From an uncultured Pelagibacteraceae bacterium (GTDB taxonomy: Bacteria > Pseudomonadota > Alphaproteobacteria > Pelagibacterales > Pelagibacteraceae): a stretch of DNA of 64,000 nucleotides. A program made the position numbers and the translations under genes. The DNA lies in NCBI GenBank assembly GCA_902571915.1, contig CACGDY010000001.1, positions 62,001 through 126,000 of the forward strand, given 5' to 3'. Positions within the stretch are counted from its first letter, which is position 1, and each line of letters opens with the position of its first letter. Of the stretch, positions 20,765 to 30,565 are shown in pieces. Below the pieces are notes generated by a model. It saw nothing but the letters and a program-made list of their open reading frames with translations. It searched no databases and was not told where the DNA came from.

Positions 20765-21869
20765 TTTTTGTTTTTTTTTTAAAGAATAAATAGATAAATG
20801 AAAATGTTAGTAAAGGAAAAATCAAATATAAAATCGTAGTTATGCTTGATGTTGTTGAATATCTTAATGTTGCTTCAGATAGGACAAGAATAAAAAAAGT
20901 AAAAAGGAAAATTATTTTTCTATTTCGATTATAATTCAAATTGTTTTTAGAGACCAAAAAAACAAAACAACATAAAATTGAAATAATCGGTATATAAAGT
21001 GGTTTATAAAACCTCTTGAGCAGCTCCTGATTTATATCATTATGAATGGATTTCTTACATCTTGAATTATTAATTTCGTAATCCTTATATTTAAATAATT
21101 TATAACTACATATCAAAAGTTTTTGAGAAGAAGTTTCTTGTATTTTTGGCACCAGAATAGTATTTGATGAATATTCAGCCAAATTAAAATCTATTTGATC
21201 AAACTTAAAAACATTTATTTTAGTTTTCTCATTATTAATTACTTTGCCATTGAATAATTTAAAAATTTTTTTTTCGTTATCATCAATAATTAACCCTCTT
21301 TTGGCATAAATTGTTCTTGTTTTTCCTTTGCTTGTGTCATCAATAAAAATATTTGAAAATGTTTCATCTTTATTTTTCTTCTCAATAAATATTGTCAATC
21401 CTCCGACAGCATTTATAAATTTTCCAGGTTTTATTAATGAGGTAAAAAAATCTATATTAGAATTTTTTAGAAGCTCACGACCTTTAAATTGGTAATGTGG
21501 TGAGAAAACTCCTCCAATAAATATTTGAAGAATAGTTAAGATGATAGAAAGAGATATAATTTTATGAGCAAATTCAATCTTAGTTATTCCATTTATCCAA
21601 AAAATTGGTAGTTCGTTTCTAAAGTCATAATTAATAATCATATAAAATAAAGATATAAAAAAAATAAATGGAATAATTCGATGAATAATCTTAGGGAAAT
21701 TGAACAATATATAAGAAAAATATGTTTTTAAACCATGACCGTCTTGAGTAACAAAATCAAAATAATTTACTGCTTGTAATGTCCAAACAATTAATCCAAT
21801 TGTAAAACACATCAAACTGAAAAAAATTGTGGTATCTTTGGCAAATTTTTGAAAAATTAATTTTTTCAT
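20757..21869 (-). CDS. lptF: LPS export permease LptF
   Basis: YjgP/YjgQ family topology, FSPHYQFKGRELL region, upstream of lptG. Confidence 0.85.
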   Translation of the reverse strand: MKKLIFQKFAKDTTIFFSLMCFTIGLIVWTLQAVNYFDFVTQDGHGLKTYFSYILFNFPKIIHRIIPFIFFISLFYMIINYDFRNELPIFWINGITKIEFAHKIISLSIILTILQIFIGGVFSPHYQFKGRELLKNSNIDFFTSLIKPGKFINAVGGLTIFIEKKNKDETFSNIFIDDTSKGKTRTIYAKRGLIIDDNEKKIFKLFNGKVINNEKTKINVFKFDQIDFNLAEYSSNTILVPKIQETSSQKLLICSYKLFKYKDYEINNSRCKKSIHNDINQELLKRFYKPLYIPIISILCCFVFLVSKNNLNYNRNRKIIFLFTFFILVLSEATLRYSTTSSITTILYLIFPLLTFSFIYLFFKKKTKNV

Positions 21870-21931
21870 TGAAAAATTTTAATATCTAAATATATAGCAT
21901 TCATTTATTAATTTTTATATTTAAAAAACAT

Positions 21932-23380
21932 ATGTCAGTAAATATTAGTTTTAAAAACAATATCTCAAAAAAAACCTCATCAAATCTCGTATTATTCACT
22001 GATGAAAAGTTTTCTATTGAGCCATTAAAAAAATTCATCTCTAATTCTGAGCATTCATATATATCTGATTTGATAAAATCAAATGATCTTAATAAGAATT
22101 TGCATATTTTTGATATCAACTCTAAAAAAAAAATTATATTAATCTCTATTAAAAAGAATTTAAAAAATTTCAACATAGAAAACTTAGGTGCAGAATTATT
22201 TGGAAAAATAAATTTTGGTAAAAATAATGAATATGTTTTAATAAAAAATATTAATATAAAATATAAAAATTTTATTGATCATTTTCTTCATGGTTTAAGA
22301 TTAAAATCTTACAGATTTGAAAAATATAAAACAAAAAAAAATAATAGAATTATTTCAATTAATGTAGTTGGAGATAAGTCTTCTATTAAAAGTCGGTCTA
22401 AATTTAACGCAATAGAGGAGGGAACTTTTTACGCAAGAGATTTAGTTTCTGAGCCAGGAAATGTTTTACACCCAGATGAGTATGCAAAAAGATTACGTTC
22501 TCTAAAAAAATATGGACTTAAAGTTACTATTTATGATGATAAAAAATTAAAAAAATTAGGAATGAATGCTCTTCTTGGAGTTGGCCAAGGAAGTGTTAAA
22601 GGATCATATTTAATAACAATGGAATGGAAAGGTACTAAAAAAAATTCAAAACCCTTAGCATTTGTAGGAAAAGGTGTTTGTTTTGATACTGGTGGATACT
22701 CCTTAAAACCAGCAAAATTTATGGAGGATATGACATACGATATGGCAGGCTCAGCAGCAGTTGTGGGTTTGATGAAAAATCTTGCTTTAAGAAAAGCTAA
22801 AATAAATGCGGTTGGTGTAGTCGGACTTGTAGAAAACATGGTAAGTGGAAACGCCCAAAGACCTGGCGATATAGTAAAATCTTACAGCGGTAAAACTATT
22901 GAAATATTAAATACTGATGCAGAAGGAAGATTAGTTCTTGCAGATGCTTTAAGTTTTACAGAAAAAAAATTTAAGCCAAGATTTATAATTGATCTAGCAA
23001 CTTTAACTGGAGCAATTATTGTTTCCTTAGGCTCAGAATATGGAGGACTTTTTTCTAACAACGACAATTTATCTAAGCAATTAATCGATGCTGGTGAAAA
23101 AGTTGAGGAAAAATTGTGGAGAATGCCTCTAAATGATAATTTTGATAAATTGATAAATTCGAAAAATGCAGACATGCAAAACATAAATTATGTAGGCGGT
23201 GCAGGATCGACTACAGCAGCGCAATTTTTGCAAAGATTTATTTTGAATAAAACACCCTGGGCTCATTTAGATATAGCCGGAATGGCATTTTCAAAATATG
23301 GAGGAGCTTTAAATTCAAGTGGAGCAACAGGTTATGGAGTTAGATTATTGAACAAATTAATTGAGGATAACTATGAGTGA
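21932..23380 (+). CDS. pepA: Leucyl aminopeptidase (M17)
   Basis: VGKGVCFDTGGYSLKPA, NTDAEGRLVLADAL. Confidence 0.97.
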   Translation: MSVNISFKNNISKKTSSNLVLFTDEKFSIEPLKKFISNSEHSYISDLIKSNDLNKNLHIFDINSKKKIILISIKKNLKNFNIENLGAELFGKINFGKNNEYVLIKNINIKYKNFIDHFLHGLRLKSYRFEKYKTKKNNRIISINVVGDKSSIKSRSKFNAIEEGTFYARDLVSEPGNVLHPDEYAKRLRSLKKYGLKVTIYDDKKLKKLGMNALLGVGQGSVKGSYLITMEWKGTKKNSKPLAFVGKGVCFDTGGYSLKPAKFMEDMTYDMAGSAAVVGLMKNLALRKAKINAVGVVGLVENMVSGNAQRPGDIVKSYSGKTIEILNTDAEGRLVLADALSFTEKKFKPRFIIDLATLTGAIIVSLGSEYGGLFSNNDNLSKQLIDAGEKVEEKLWRMPLNDNFDKLINSKNADMQNINYVGGAGSTTAAQFLQRFILNKTPWAHLDIAGMAFSKYGGALNSSGATGYGVRLLNKLIEDNYE

Positions 23381-23783
23381 TGTTGAACACACTTTATCAA
23401 TAATTAAACCAGATGCAGTAGAAAGAAATCTAGAAAAAAATATTAAAAAGATATTTTTTGATAAGGGTTTTAAAATTGTAAATGAAAAAAAAATTCAAAT
23501 CGAAAAAAATGAAGCTGAAAGATTTTATAAAGTTCATGAGACAAAACCATTTTATAATGATTTGTGTTCATATTTATCTTCAGGCCCGATTATTGTAATG
23601 GTGCTAGAGAAAAAAAACGCTGTTCTAGATAATAGAAAACTAATGGGAGCCACAAATCCGAAGGATGCTGACGAGGGGACAATTCGAGCAAAATACGGTA
23701 TTTCGATAGATAAAAACTCTGTTCATGGCTCAGATAGTGTTGAAAATGCGAAAATTGAAATAGATTTCTTTTTTAAAGATTAA
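23373..23783 (+). CDS. ndk: Nucleoside diphosphate kinase
   Basis: LSIIKPDAVERN, RKLMGATNPKDADEGTIRAKYG, NSVHGSDSVENA; start reassigned to ATG at 23373. Confidence 0.97.
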   Translation: MSDVEHTLSIIKPDAVERNLEKNIKKIFFDKGFKIVNEKKIQIEKNEAERFYKVHETKPFYNDLCSYLSSGPIIVMVLEKKNAVLDNRKLMGATNPKDADEGTIRAKYGISIDKNSVHGSDSVENAKIEIDFFFKD

Positions 23784-24354
23784 TACATATTTTCTTTAAA
23801 GCCATCGGATATAAAATATGTTCTTGTTTTAAAATTCTTTTTGCTAAAGTTTTCGCGGTATCTCTTTTTAAAACTTTAACTTTTTTTTGTAAAATTATTT
23901 TTCCTGAATCTAGTTTAGAATTTACATAATGAACAGTACAACCAGAAAAATTATCATTATTATCCAAAACTCTTTGATGGGTGTTTAAACCTTTATATTT
24001 AGGAAGTAATGAAGGGTGTATATTTATTATTTTTCCTTTAAATTTTTTAATAAATTTCGTTGATAATATTTTCATAAAACCTGCCAAGCAAATTATATCG
24101 ATTTGATTATATTCTAAGAAATTAAGTATATTTTCTTCATTAGTTTTATCATCAAAATTGTAAATTTTTTTTTTAATTTTGAAAATCTTTGAGTATTTAA
24201 GTCCTTTTGCCTTTTTGTTATTTGAAATTATTAGTTTAATTATGATTTTTTTTTTTGTCTTTAGTGAAAACTTAATTAAACTTTTTAGATTTGTTCCAGC
24301 TCCTGAAATAAAAACAGCAACATTTAAATGATTAGCTCCAGGAAACTTTACCAT
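23773..24354 (-). CDS. purN: Phosphoribosylglycinamide formyltransferase
   Basis: VFISGAGTNLKSL, LAGFMKILS, INIHPSLLPKYKGL. Confidence 0.96.
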   Translation of the reverse strand: MVKFPGANHLNVAVFISGAGTNLKSLIKFSLKTKKKIIIKLIISNNKKAKGLKYSKIFKIKKKIYNFDDKTNEENILNFLEYNQIDIICLAGFMKILSTKFIKKFKGKIINIHPSLLPKYKGLNTHQRVLDNNDNFSGCTVHYVNSKLDSGKIILQKKVKVLKRDTAKTLAKRILKQEHILYPMALKKICINL

Positions 24355-25360
24355 TAAATTTTACCTTTTTGTTATCGTTAATTATTTTTCCTATAACATA
24401 GGGTTTAAAACTCTTATTAAAATATTTTTCAATTTTTTTAAAATTTTTTGGATTTGCAATTAAGCAAAAACCTACACCACAATTGAAAGTTTTAAGCATT
24501 TCGCTTTCGCTAATTTCATTTTTCTTTAGCCATTTAAAAATTTTTAAAGTTTTAATTTTATTTAAGTGTATATTTGCACATAAGTTATCTGGAATTATTC
24601 TAGAAATATTTTCTTCTAAACCACCACCAGTTATATTTGCACAACCATGTATTAGTTTTCTGTCTATTAATTTGAGAATTTCTGGCACATAAATTTTTGT
24701 AGGACGTATCAATTCTTTAGATAAGAACTTATTTTTTTTTAAATTAATTTTTTTTTTGTTCAACAGAAATCTGATTAAAGAATAACCATTTGAATGTAAA
24801 CCATTTGAGGGAATGCTTAATATTAAATCATTTTTTTTAATTTTTTTTTTGTTAAGTATATTTTTATTTTCAACAATCCCTACTGCGAAACCAGCAATAT
24901 CAAATTTACCTTTCTCGTAAGTACCTGGCATTTCAGCAGTTTCTCCTCCTACTAATTCACAATTAGAAATTTTACATCCTTTAATAATACCTCTCAAAAT
25001 TGATTTTAATTTCGGTAAATTTATTTTATTGATCGATATATAATCTAAAAATAGCCAAGGTTTGGCTCCTTGAACGATTAAATCATTTACACTCATAGCA
25101 ACGAGATCTATTCCGATTGTATTATATTTTTGTAATAAATTTGCGATTTCTATTTTTGTTCCGACTCCATCAGTACAAGCAACAATTTTTGGATCTTTCA
25201 AATTCTTAGGAAAATTAGAAATTGAACCAAAACCCCCTATGTTATTAAACTTTTTTTTGCCTTTTTTTTTTGTTGAAATATTCGATATGAACTTAATAAA
25301 TTTGTCAGCCTCACTGATATCAACACCACTTTTTTTATATGTAAAAAGGCTTTTATTCAT
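24332..25360 (-). CDS. purM: Phosphoribosylformylglycinamidine cyclo-ligase
   Basis: GVDISEADKFI, CTDGVGTKIEIA, GGETAEMPGTY, NITGGGLEENI. Confidence 0.97.
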   Translation of the reverse strand: MNKSLFTYKKSGVDISEADKFIKFISNISTKKKGKKKFNNIGGFGSISNFPKNLKDPKIVACTDGVGTKIEIANLLQKYNTIGIDLVAMSVNDLIVQGAKPWLFLDYISINKINLPKLKSILRGIIKGCKISNCELVGGETAEMPGTYEKGKFDIAGFAVGIVENKNILNKKKIKKNDLILSIPSNGLHSNGYSLIRFLLNKKKINLKKNKFLSKELIRPTKIYVPEILKLIDRKLIHGCANITGGGLEENISRIIPDNLCANIHLNKIKTLKIFKWLKKNEISESEMLKTFNCGVGFCLIANPKNFKKIEKYFNKSFKPYVIGKIINDNKKVKFNGKVSWS

Positions 25361-25372
25361 TTACTATATGGT

Positions 25373-26452
25373 ATGAATACTACTAATAAAATTAAACATT
25401 CGAAAAAATTATATATTTTTTTTCTTATTCTATCTCTAATTATATTTTTTTTTTCCACAGCCAAAACAAATAGTAAAGCATTTGAAGTAAGTGATATTAA
25501 TATATCAAAGCCATTTGAGATTAATTTTGATAAAAATGAAGTATTAAATGAGGGTTTTAAGAAAGCATTTTTTGCACTTATCTCTTTAATCGTAAATTCT
25601 CAAGATCAAAAAAAAATTGATAAAATCAAATTAAATGAAATAAAAGGAATGATTGAAACATTTTCCATCAAAGAAGAGAGCTTTATTGATGAAATTTATA
25701 ATGTAAATTTAGGAGTCTCATTTAATAAAAAAAAAGTCTCAAAATATCTAGAGAGAAAAAATATTTTTCCATCTATTCCAATAAAAAATAAGTTTCTATT
25801 TATTCCTGTGATTATTGACGAGAGCAAAAATGACTTGCTTGTATTTAATCAAAATAAGATTTATTTTAAATGGAATGACAAAACTAACAGTCATCATTTA
25901 ATTGAGTATATTTTGCCTACTGAGGATTTAGAGGACTTAAATTTAATTAAAAAGAATTATGATAGAATAGAGCAATATGATTTTAAAGAAATTATTAATA
26001 AATATGATCTAAGCGACTCTATTGTTGTGTTAATCTTTAAAAATGAAAATGATATAAGGGTTTTATCTAGGATAACAATTAAAGAAAATACGATTTTAAA
26101 GAATGAATCTTTCCAAAAAATAGATTTTGATAAACAAGATGAATTAAATTATATGATTAATTCACTTAAAAATACCTATGAGGATTACTGGAAGAATACT
26201 AATCAAATAAATACTTCTATTAAATTACCTTTGATAATAAAGATTGACTCTAAAAATAATAGAAAAATTTCCGATCTCGAACAAATTTTAAACAAAATAG
26301 ATTTGATATATGATTTTTCTATTTCTAAATTTGATAAAGAATTTGTTTATTATCAAATCATTTTTAATGGTACACCAAATATTTTTTTAAAAACTATGAA
26401 AAATTTTAATTTTAACTTTGATACCCAGAATAAGATATGGCAAGTAAAATAA
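25373..26452 (+). CDS. DUF2066-like secreted/membrane-anchored protein
   Basis: N-terminal hydrophobic segment; position upstream of hdaA. Confidence 0.6.
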   Translation: MNTTNKIKHSKKLYIFFLILSLIIFFFSTAKTNSKAFEVSDINISKPFEINFDKNEVLNEGFKKAFFALISLIVNSQDQKKIDKIKLNEIKGMIETFSIKEESFIDEIYNVNLGVSFNKKKVSKYLERKNIFPSIPIKNKFLFIPVIIDESKNDLLVFNQNKIYFKWNDKTNSHHLIEYILPTEDLEDLNLIKKNYDRIEQYDFKEIINKYDLSDSIVVLIFKNENDIRVLSRITIKENTILKNESFQKIDFDKQDELNYMINSLKNTYEDYWKNTNQINTSIKLPLIIKIDSKNNRKISDLEQILNKIDLIYDFSISKFDKEFVYYQIIFNGTPNIFLKTMKNFNFNFDTQNKIWQVK

Positions 26453-27111
26453 AAGATTTATCTCAACAAGTCATCAAATTTGATTATGATAAAAATTTTA
26501 AAGACGAAGATTATTTTGTATCAAATTGCAATAAAGAAGCTTTCAGTTTTTTAAATTCTTGGCCTAGATGGGAGAAAAATTTTTTGAATATAATTGGAGA
26601 AAAATTTTCTGGAAAAACACACCTTACTCAAATTTTTTTGAACAAATATAATGGCACAAGATTAAATGCTAATCTTTTAAAATCTGAAAATCTTACTGAT
26701 TTAAGATTACATAAAAATATTATTTTAGAAAATTTAAGTGAGATTATAAATGAAAAATCATTATATTCTTTGATTAATCTGGTTGAACAAGAAAATAAAT
26801 TTTTGATTGTAACTACTCAAAAACCTATAGTTGAAATTAATTTTAAATTAAATGATCTAAAATCGAGGACAAAAAATTTTTTGTTACAAAAAATTAATAA
26901 GCCTGATGATGAATTGATACATGCGATAATATTAAAAAATTTTTCAGATAGGCAAATATCAATAGATAAGAAATTTATTGATCACATTTTAAAAAGAATT
27001 GATAGATCCTATGGTAAAATATTCGATTTTATATATAAAATTGATGAAATTAGTTTAAAAAGAAAAAAATCTATTGATTTTAAAATTATAAATGAAGTCT
27101 TAGGAGAATAA
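26437..27111 (+). CDS. hdaA: DnaA-related Hda-like protein
   Basis: NSWPRWEKNFLNIIGEKFSGKTHLTQIF P-loop, RTKN, C-terminal lid-like region. Confidence 0.82.
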   Translation: MASKIKDLSQQVIKFDYDKNFKDEDYFVSNCNKEAFSFLNSWPRWEKNFLNIIGEKFSGKTHLTQIFLNKYNGTRLNANLLKSENLTDLRLHKNIILENLSEIINEKSLYSLINLVEQENKFLIVTTQKPIVEINFKLNDLKSRTKNFLLQKINKPDDELIHAIILKNFSDRQISIDKKFIDHILKRIDRSYGKIFDFIYKIDEISLKRKKSIDFKIINEVLGE

Positions 27112-28899
27112 TTGAACAAGTACAGAAGTCACACATGTAATGAACTAAGAAAACAGAATGTTAACCAAAAGGTAGTTTTGTCTGGATGGATAAATAAAAA
27201 ACGTGATCATGGAAATCTTTTATTCATTGATCTAAGAGATAACTACGGAATTACTCAATGTATTATTGATAAAGTCAATTCAAATTTTTCATTAATAGAA
27301 AAAGTACAACTCGAGACAGTAGTAAAGATCGAGGGGAAAGTAATCAGTCGTTCTAGCGATACTGTGAACAATGAAATAGATACAGGAGAGATAGAGGTAA
27401 CAATTGAAAAATTTGATGTTATAGGCAATTGTAAAGAACTACCATTGCCAGTATTTAGCGATCAAGAATATTCCGAGGAAATAAGATTGAAATATAGATT
27501 TTTAGATCTAAGAAGAAAAAAAATTCATCAAAATATTATTCTTAGATCTAAAGTAATTTCTTTTATAAGAAATGAGATGAACAATTATGGTTTTTTAGAG
27601 TTTCAAACACCAATTTTAACTTCATCTAGTCCTGAAGGTGCGCGAGATTTTTTAGTTCCAAGCAGATTAAACCCTGGGAAATTTTATGCATTACCACAAG
27701 CACCTCAACAATTTAAACAGTTAATAATGGTCTCAGGATTTGATAAGTATTTTCAAATTGCCCCATGTTTCAGAGATGAAGATGCCAGAGCAGATAGGAG
27801 CCCAGGTGAATTTTATCAACTAGACATGGAAATGTCTTTTGTAGAACAAGAGGATATATTTGAAGTTGTTGAAAAACTTTTAATAAATACTTTTAAAAAA
27901 TTTTCTAAAAAAAAATTGGTGTTTAAAGAATTTCCAAAAATTTCTTTTAAGGAAGCAATGTTAAAATATGGAACTGATAAACCAGACTTAAGAAATCCAC
28001 TTATTATTTATGATATAACTAAAATTTTTACTAGAGATGATGTTAAATTTGAGATTTTTAAGGGATTAGTAAAAAAAGGATCTCAAGTAAGATGTATTGT
28101 TACGAAAAAAACAAAAGATAAACCAAGAAGTTTTTTCGATAATATTGATAAATGGGCCAAAGAACAAGGAGCATCTGGACTAGCATATTTTACAATTGAG
28201 GAGGATAAAGATCTTTTAGCAAAAGGACCCATTGGTAAATTTTTCTCTAAAGAATCTTTAATTGAACTTATGAATATTACAGAAGCAAAAGTAGGTGACA
28301 GTATTTTCCTAGCTTGTGAAAAAAAAAAAGAGTTGGAGAGAATCACATCTTTAGCTAGAGAAAAAATTGCATCAGATTTAAATTTGATTAATGATGATAC
28401 CTTTGCTTTTTGTTGGATTATCGATTATCCAATGTTTGAAAAGGATGATCAAGATAACACTATAAAGTTTAGTCATAATCCTTTTTCAATGCCTCAAGGA
28501 GATATCAAAAATATTAGGTTTGATAAGCCATTAGATATACTAGCGTATCAATATGACATTGTTTGTAATGGTATAGAACTATCTTCAGGGGCGATTAGGA
28601 ACCATATACCAGAATTAATGTACAAATTATTTTCTATAGCTGGATATGATAAAAAACAAGTTGATGAAAAATTTAGTGGTATGATAAATGCTCTTAGTTA
28701 TGGCGCACCACCACATGGAGGTATTGCACCTGGAATAGACAGAATAGTAATGTTACTGGCTAACGAAAAAAATATAAGAGAGGTTACTATGTTCCCAATG
28801 AATCAGAATGCACAAGATTTAATGATGGGAGCCCCTTCATCAATTGATGAAAATCAATTGAAAGAATTAAGTTTGATACTGAAAACAAATAAAAAATAG
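27112..28899 (+). CDS. aspS: Aspartyl-tRNA synthetase
   Basis: YRSHTCNELR, FLDLRRKKIHQNI, QAPQQFKQLIMVSG, GAPPHGGIAPGIDRIVML. Confidence 0.98.
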   Translation: MNKYRSHTCNELRKQNVNQKVVLSGWINKKRDHGNLLFIDLRDNYGITQCIIDKVNSNFSLIEKVQLETVVKIEGKVISRSSDTVNNEIDTGEIEVTIEKFDVIGNCKELPLPVFSDQEYSEEIRLKYRFLDLRRKKIHQNIILRSKVISFIRNEMNNYGFLEFQTPILTSSSPEGARDFLVPSRLNPGKFYALPQAPQQFKQLIMVSGFDKYFQIAPCFRDEDARADRSPGEFYQLDMEMSFVEQEDIFEVVEKLLINTFKKFSKKKLVFKEFPKISFKEAMLKYGTDKPDLRNPLIIYDITKIFTRDDVKFEIFKGLVKKGSQVRCIVTKKTKDKPRSFFDNIDKWAKEQGASGLAYFTIEEDKDLLAKGPIGKFFSKESLIELMNITEAKVGDSIFLACEKKKELERITSLAREKIASDLNLINDDTFAFCWIIDYPMFEKDDQDNTIKFSHNPFSMPQGDIKNIRFDKPLDILAYQYDIVCNGIELSSGAIRNHIPELMYKLFSIAGYDKKQVDEKFSGMINALSYGAPPHGGIAPGIDRIVMLLANEKNIREVTMFPMNQNAQDLMMGAPSSIDENQLKELSLILKTNKK

Positions 28900-28900
28900 A

Positions 28901-29719
28901 TTACTTTTTACCTTTAAGACTGATTTTTATATCTGATAAATCAACAAGATTTTTTTTATAATTATTTCGAACGAATCCTTTACTTGTAATATCTTTAACT
29001 ATTTTAAATAAATTATTTTGTTCATCGATATTTTGCTCCTCGAGGCTATCATGTTCTAAACCACCAATAGCAGGGGTATGAGCTAAATCTTCTCTATTTT
29101 GATATGAAATAGCTAATTCTCTAAAAATATAATCTAAAATAGATGTAGCACTTAAAATCCTATCATTTCCATGTACCTTTCCTGATGGTTCAAATTTTGT
29201 GCCCACAAAAGCACTTATGAATTCATCTAGTGGTACACCATACTGCAAACCTAGTGACACAGCTATTGCAAAATTATTCATTAATGCTTTAACAAGTTCA
29301 CCTTCTTTACTTGTATCAATGAATATTTCCCCAATTTTTCCATCTTCATATTCTCCAGTATGAAGATATACTTTGTGATCACCAATTGTTGCCTTTTGAA
29401 TATAACCTTTTCTTCTGTCAGGCATACTAAATCGCTTGCTGTTTTTCTCTGTTTGAATTTTTGTTGATTTAATTACTTTTTCTAAATTTTGATTTTCAAC
29501 ATTGTTTTTATTAGAGATAATATCAATCTTATTCTCATGTGATTTTTTATTTACATCTAAACTTTTCGTTTTTCTATTATCTAATTTAATATCTATTACC
29601 TCAAATTTTCCATCATCTCTGTTCTCAAGATTTTTAAGCTCTGCTTCGTTTATATCATCCAAATAATGATTGACTTTAAAGGTACATGTATAAAAAGTTT
29701 CTACTAGATATTTTGCCAT
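28901..29719 (-). CDS. Stand-alone NrdJ C-terminal (TSCPD-like) domain protein
   Basis: [34 protein letters not shown]...[33 protein letters not shown]...[21 protein letters not shown] resembles the C-terminus of alphaproteobacterial B12-dependent RNR. Confidence 0.8.
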   Translation of the reverse strand: MAKYLVETFYTCTFKVNHYLDDINEAELKNLENRDDGKFEVIDIKLDNRKTKSLDVNKKSHENKIDIISNKNNVENQNLEKVIKSTKIQTEKNSKRFSMPDRRKGYIQKATIGDHKVYLHTGEYEDGKIGEIFIDTSKEGELVKALMNNFAIAVSLGLQYGVPLDEFISAFVGTKFEPSGKVHGNDRILSATSILDYIFRELAISYQNREDLAHTPAIGGLEHDSLEEQNIDEQNNLFKIVKDITSKGFVRNNYKKNLVDLSDIKISLKGKK

Positions 29720-29835
29720 TTCTCTCCAATTAGTTAAAATTTATTTGATTAATGAATCTATTAATTTATATACAAAATCAAATTTTAGTCTAATTTTATT
29801 TATACAATTTAAAATTGAAAAAATAATAATTTTGT

Positions 29836-30195
29836 ATGTTGACATTTTTTAAAAAAATTTTCATTTGGTGGAATCAAGAGACCATAGGGACTAAAATAAA
29901 AACTTTATTTTTCGGAAAATTGGTAGGCTCAGATGTATTAGGTAATAAATATTATGAAAGTAAAAATGGTAAACGATGGGTTATCTATAAGGGAGAAATT
30001 GATGCATCAAAAATTCCTGTTGAATGGTATTCTTGGATTCATTTTACATCAAATAAGATTGAAAAAAATCATGAACTTAAAAAATATGATTGGCAAAAAC
30101 CGCATAAACCAAATATGACAGGTACTGATGATGCTTATTATCCTAACAAAAATAAAGATGTTACAAAAAAAAAATATAAAGCTTGGAAAAATTAA
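29836..30195 (+). CDS. NDUFA12-family (complex I 17.2 kDa subunit-like) protein
   Basis: LVGSDVLGNKYYESKNGKRWVIYKGEIDASKIPVEWYSWIHF...KPHKPNMTGT. Confidence 0.9.
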   Translation: MLTFFKKIFIWWNQETIGTKIKTLFFGKLVGSDVLGNKYYESKNGKRWVIYKGEIDASKIPVEWYSWIHFTSNKIEKNHELKKYDWQKPHKPNMTGTDDAYYPNKNKDVTKKKYKAWKN

Positions 30196-30565
30196 ATATA
30201 ATTTTAATATATTTTTTTTTCTTTCAATAATTTTTATTTCAACAGATCTCTTTTCAGCAAGTGATTTAGAAGGTTCATTCACAAACATTAAAGTGTTAGA
30301 TAAAATAAGTTCTAAAAATACTTTGGTTAAATTAAAAAATGGTGAGGCTAAAATTCATAAAGATTTATCCATAAAAAGTTTAAAATGTAAAAATTCTAAA
30401 TTCGATGATAATCCAGAAATTACTGCATACGTTCAAGTGAAAGATTTAACTAAAAAAGGAAAAGATGATGTATTCGTTTTTAATGGATGGATCTTTTCTT
30501 CTAGCCCTTCAATTGCCCCTTTTGATCATCCCGTGTATGATATTTGGCTAACTAAATGTTATTAA
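30158..30565 (+). CDS. DUF2155-family protein
   Basis: FVFNGWIFSSSPSIAPFDHPVYDIWLTKCY C-terminus; position after NDUFA12. Start choice tentative. Confidence 0.8.
   Translation: MLQKKNIKLGKIKYNFNIFFFLSIIFISTDLFSASDLEGSFTNIKVLDKISSKNTLVKLKNGEAKIHKDLSIKSLKCKNSKFDDNPEITAYVQVKDLTKKGKDDVFVFNGWIFSSSPSIAPFDHPVYDIWLTKCY

Noticed and set aside
22531-23184. Two minus ORFs (102 and 100 aa) inside pepA
   Set aside because: Antisense of conserved PepA motifs.
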